Assembly: GCA_031276435.1 (NCBI GenBank)
Contig: JAISNB010000149.1
Coordinates: 1 to 6,642 of the forward strand
Source of the DNA: Burkholderiaceae bacterium
GTDB lineage: Bacteria > Pseudomonadota > Gammaproteobacteria > Burkholderiales > Burkholderiaceae_C
Length of the DNA stretch: 6,642 bases
Reading direction: 5' to 3'
Under the pieces are notes generated by a model, which ran no database searches, had not been told where the DNA came from, and saw only the letters and a list, made by a program, of their open reading frames with translations. The translations under genes and the position numbers were made by a program. Every line of letters starts with the position of its first letter. Within the stretch, counting starts at the first letter, position 1. Positions 5,777 through 6,642 of the stretch are shown here, one piece after another.

Positions 5777-6642
5777 ATGCGGCAACTGGCCTTCGACTGG
5801 CTGGAGCCGCCACCGCGGCAGCCGCCTGCGCCCGCCGCCAGCCTGCCCCCGGCATCCGCGCACCACCCATCGTGCGTGCCAGCCAGCGCGTCGCCTGCCG
5901 CGCCCGCGCCGCACTTTGCGCACCCGAGGGCCAGCCGCGAAATCGCGCTGGCCAACGCGCAAGTGGCCTACGAATTCAGGCGCAGCAAGCGCCGCACCAT
6001 CGGATTTGCTGTCAGCGCCGAAGGGCTTTGCGTCAGCGCGCCGCGCTGGACGCCGCTGCGCGACGTGGAAGCCGCCCTGCACGAAAAAGCGCGCTGGATC
6101 GTCGCCAAACTGCAAGAAACCCGCGCCCTGGCCGAGCGCCAGAGCGCCCTGCGCATCGACTGGCGCGAAGGCGCGCAATTTTCGTACCTGGGCGAGGCCG
6201 TGCTTGTGGTCATCGACCCGCGCCAGCGCCACGGCCCCGCTGGCGCCTTGCTGCAACAAGCCAGCACGCTGCCCGGCATCGCACGCCTGGCCCTGCACGT
6301 GGGCATCGCGCAAAACGCCAGCCCGACCCAATTGCGCGACGCCGTGCAGGCCTGGCTCATGCGCCAGGCGCGCCGCCACTTCACCGCGCGGCTCGACCAC
6401 TTCGCGCCACAGCTTGGCGTGCAATGGCACAAACTGGCGCTCTCTGGCGCCAGCACGCGCTGGGGATCGGCCTGCGCCAGCGGCGCCATACGGCTCAACT
6501 GGCGGCTCATCCACCTGAGCGCGCCGCTCATTGATTACGTGGTGGCGCACGAACTGGCGCACCTGCGCGAAATGAACCACAGCCCGCGCTTTTGGCAGGT
6601 GCTGCAAAGCGTCATGCCCGACTACGCCGCGCGGCGCAGCCA
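5777..6642 (+). CDS. YgjP-like (DUF45, M48-type) zinc metallopeptidase, 3'-truncated by window edge
   Basis: Reading frame open to the last base; 288 complete codons are visible without a stop. The C-terminal half matches YgjP-like metallohydrolases: QAWLMRQARRHFTARLDHFAPQLGV, TRWGSACASGAIRLNWRLIHL, then the zinc-binding signature VVAHELAHLREMNHSPRFW with H258, E259, H262 and third ligand H268. The region from about residue 57 (ASREIALANAQVAYEFRRSK) matches the family's N-terminal domain; before it lies a Pro/Ala-rich linker (about residues 10-55). From recalled homologues of around 300 aa, probably only a short C-terminal piece is missing. The ATG at 5777 gives MRQLAFDW, similar to starts I recall in relatives; an in-frame GTG at 5753 overlapping the plsC stop would add eight residues and allow coupling. 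Neither has a good Shine-Dalgarno. Proteolytic substrate is unknown; genomic neighbours are envelope and housekeeping genes. Confidence 0.9.
   Translation, partial: MRQLAFDWLEPPPRQPPAPAASLPPASAHHPSCVPASASPAAPAPHFAHPRASREIALANAQVAYEFRRSKRRTIGFAVSAEGLCVSAPRWTPLRDVEAALHEKARWIVAKLQETRALAERQSALRIDWREGAQFSYLGEAVLVVIDPRQRHGPAGALLQQASTLPGIARLALHVGIAQNASPTQLRDAVQAWLMRQARRHFTARLDHFAPQLGVQWHKLALSGASTRWGSACASGAIRLNWRLIHLSAPLIDYVVAHELAHLREMNHSPRFWQVLQSVMPDYAARRS

Noticed and set aside
4794..5870. Long minus-strand open frame (358 codons) antisense to plsC and flanks
   Set aside because: It overlaps the clear PlsC motifs on the + strand and shows only low-complexity Ala/Arg/Gly composition.

Overview
This window looks like a chromosomal housekeeping stretch from a high-GC betaproteobacterium, most likely Burkholderiales near Comamonadaceae. 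That placement rests on three things: the overall GC richness with strongly G/C-ending codons; glycyl-tRNA synthetase encoded as separate alpha and beta genes; and the order glyQ - glyS - small membrane protein - gmhB - plsC - YgjP-like zinc metallopeptidase, which as far as I recall recurs in that group. No database search was possible. All genes I can support are on the + strand.

Layout. From 2 to 841 is the 3' part of glyQ; roughly the first 48 codons lie outside the window. After a 60-nt gap comes complete glyS (902-3076). Its stop codon overlaps the start of a 253-aa, three-helix membrane protein of unknown function (3073-3834). Seven bases later comes gmhB (3842-4432). A low-GC block (about 4440-4910) follows, carrying a small YciI-like gene (4553-4900) with possible promoter sequences of its own. 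Next are plsC (4980-5756) and an M48/YgjP-type metallopeptidase gene (from 5777) that runs off the right edge.

How the genes relate. GlyQ and GlyS together form the alpha2beta2 glycyl-tRNA synthetase. GmhB (LPS heptose precursor pathway) and PlsC (phosphatidic acid synthesis) both serve envelope biogenesis, so the right half reads as a compact envelope/housekeeping operon. The tight spacing (4-nt overlap at 3073-3076, 7-nt gap before gmhB, stop/GTG overlap at 5753-5756) supports co-transcription. The YciI-like gene breaks this pattern in base composition and spacing and looks like a later insertion.

No CRISPR array, transposase, integrase, phage gene, tRNA or rRNA gene was found, and I see no convincing new biological system. 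The most notable observations are a GmhB with an altered catalytic motif II (a family-invariant Thr replaced by Ala within a cluster of changes), the low-GC YciI-like island, and the uncharacterised membrane protein coupled to glyS.
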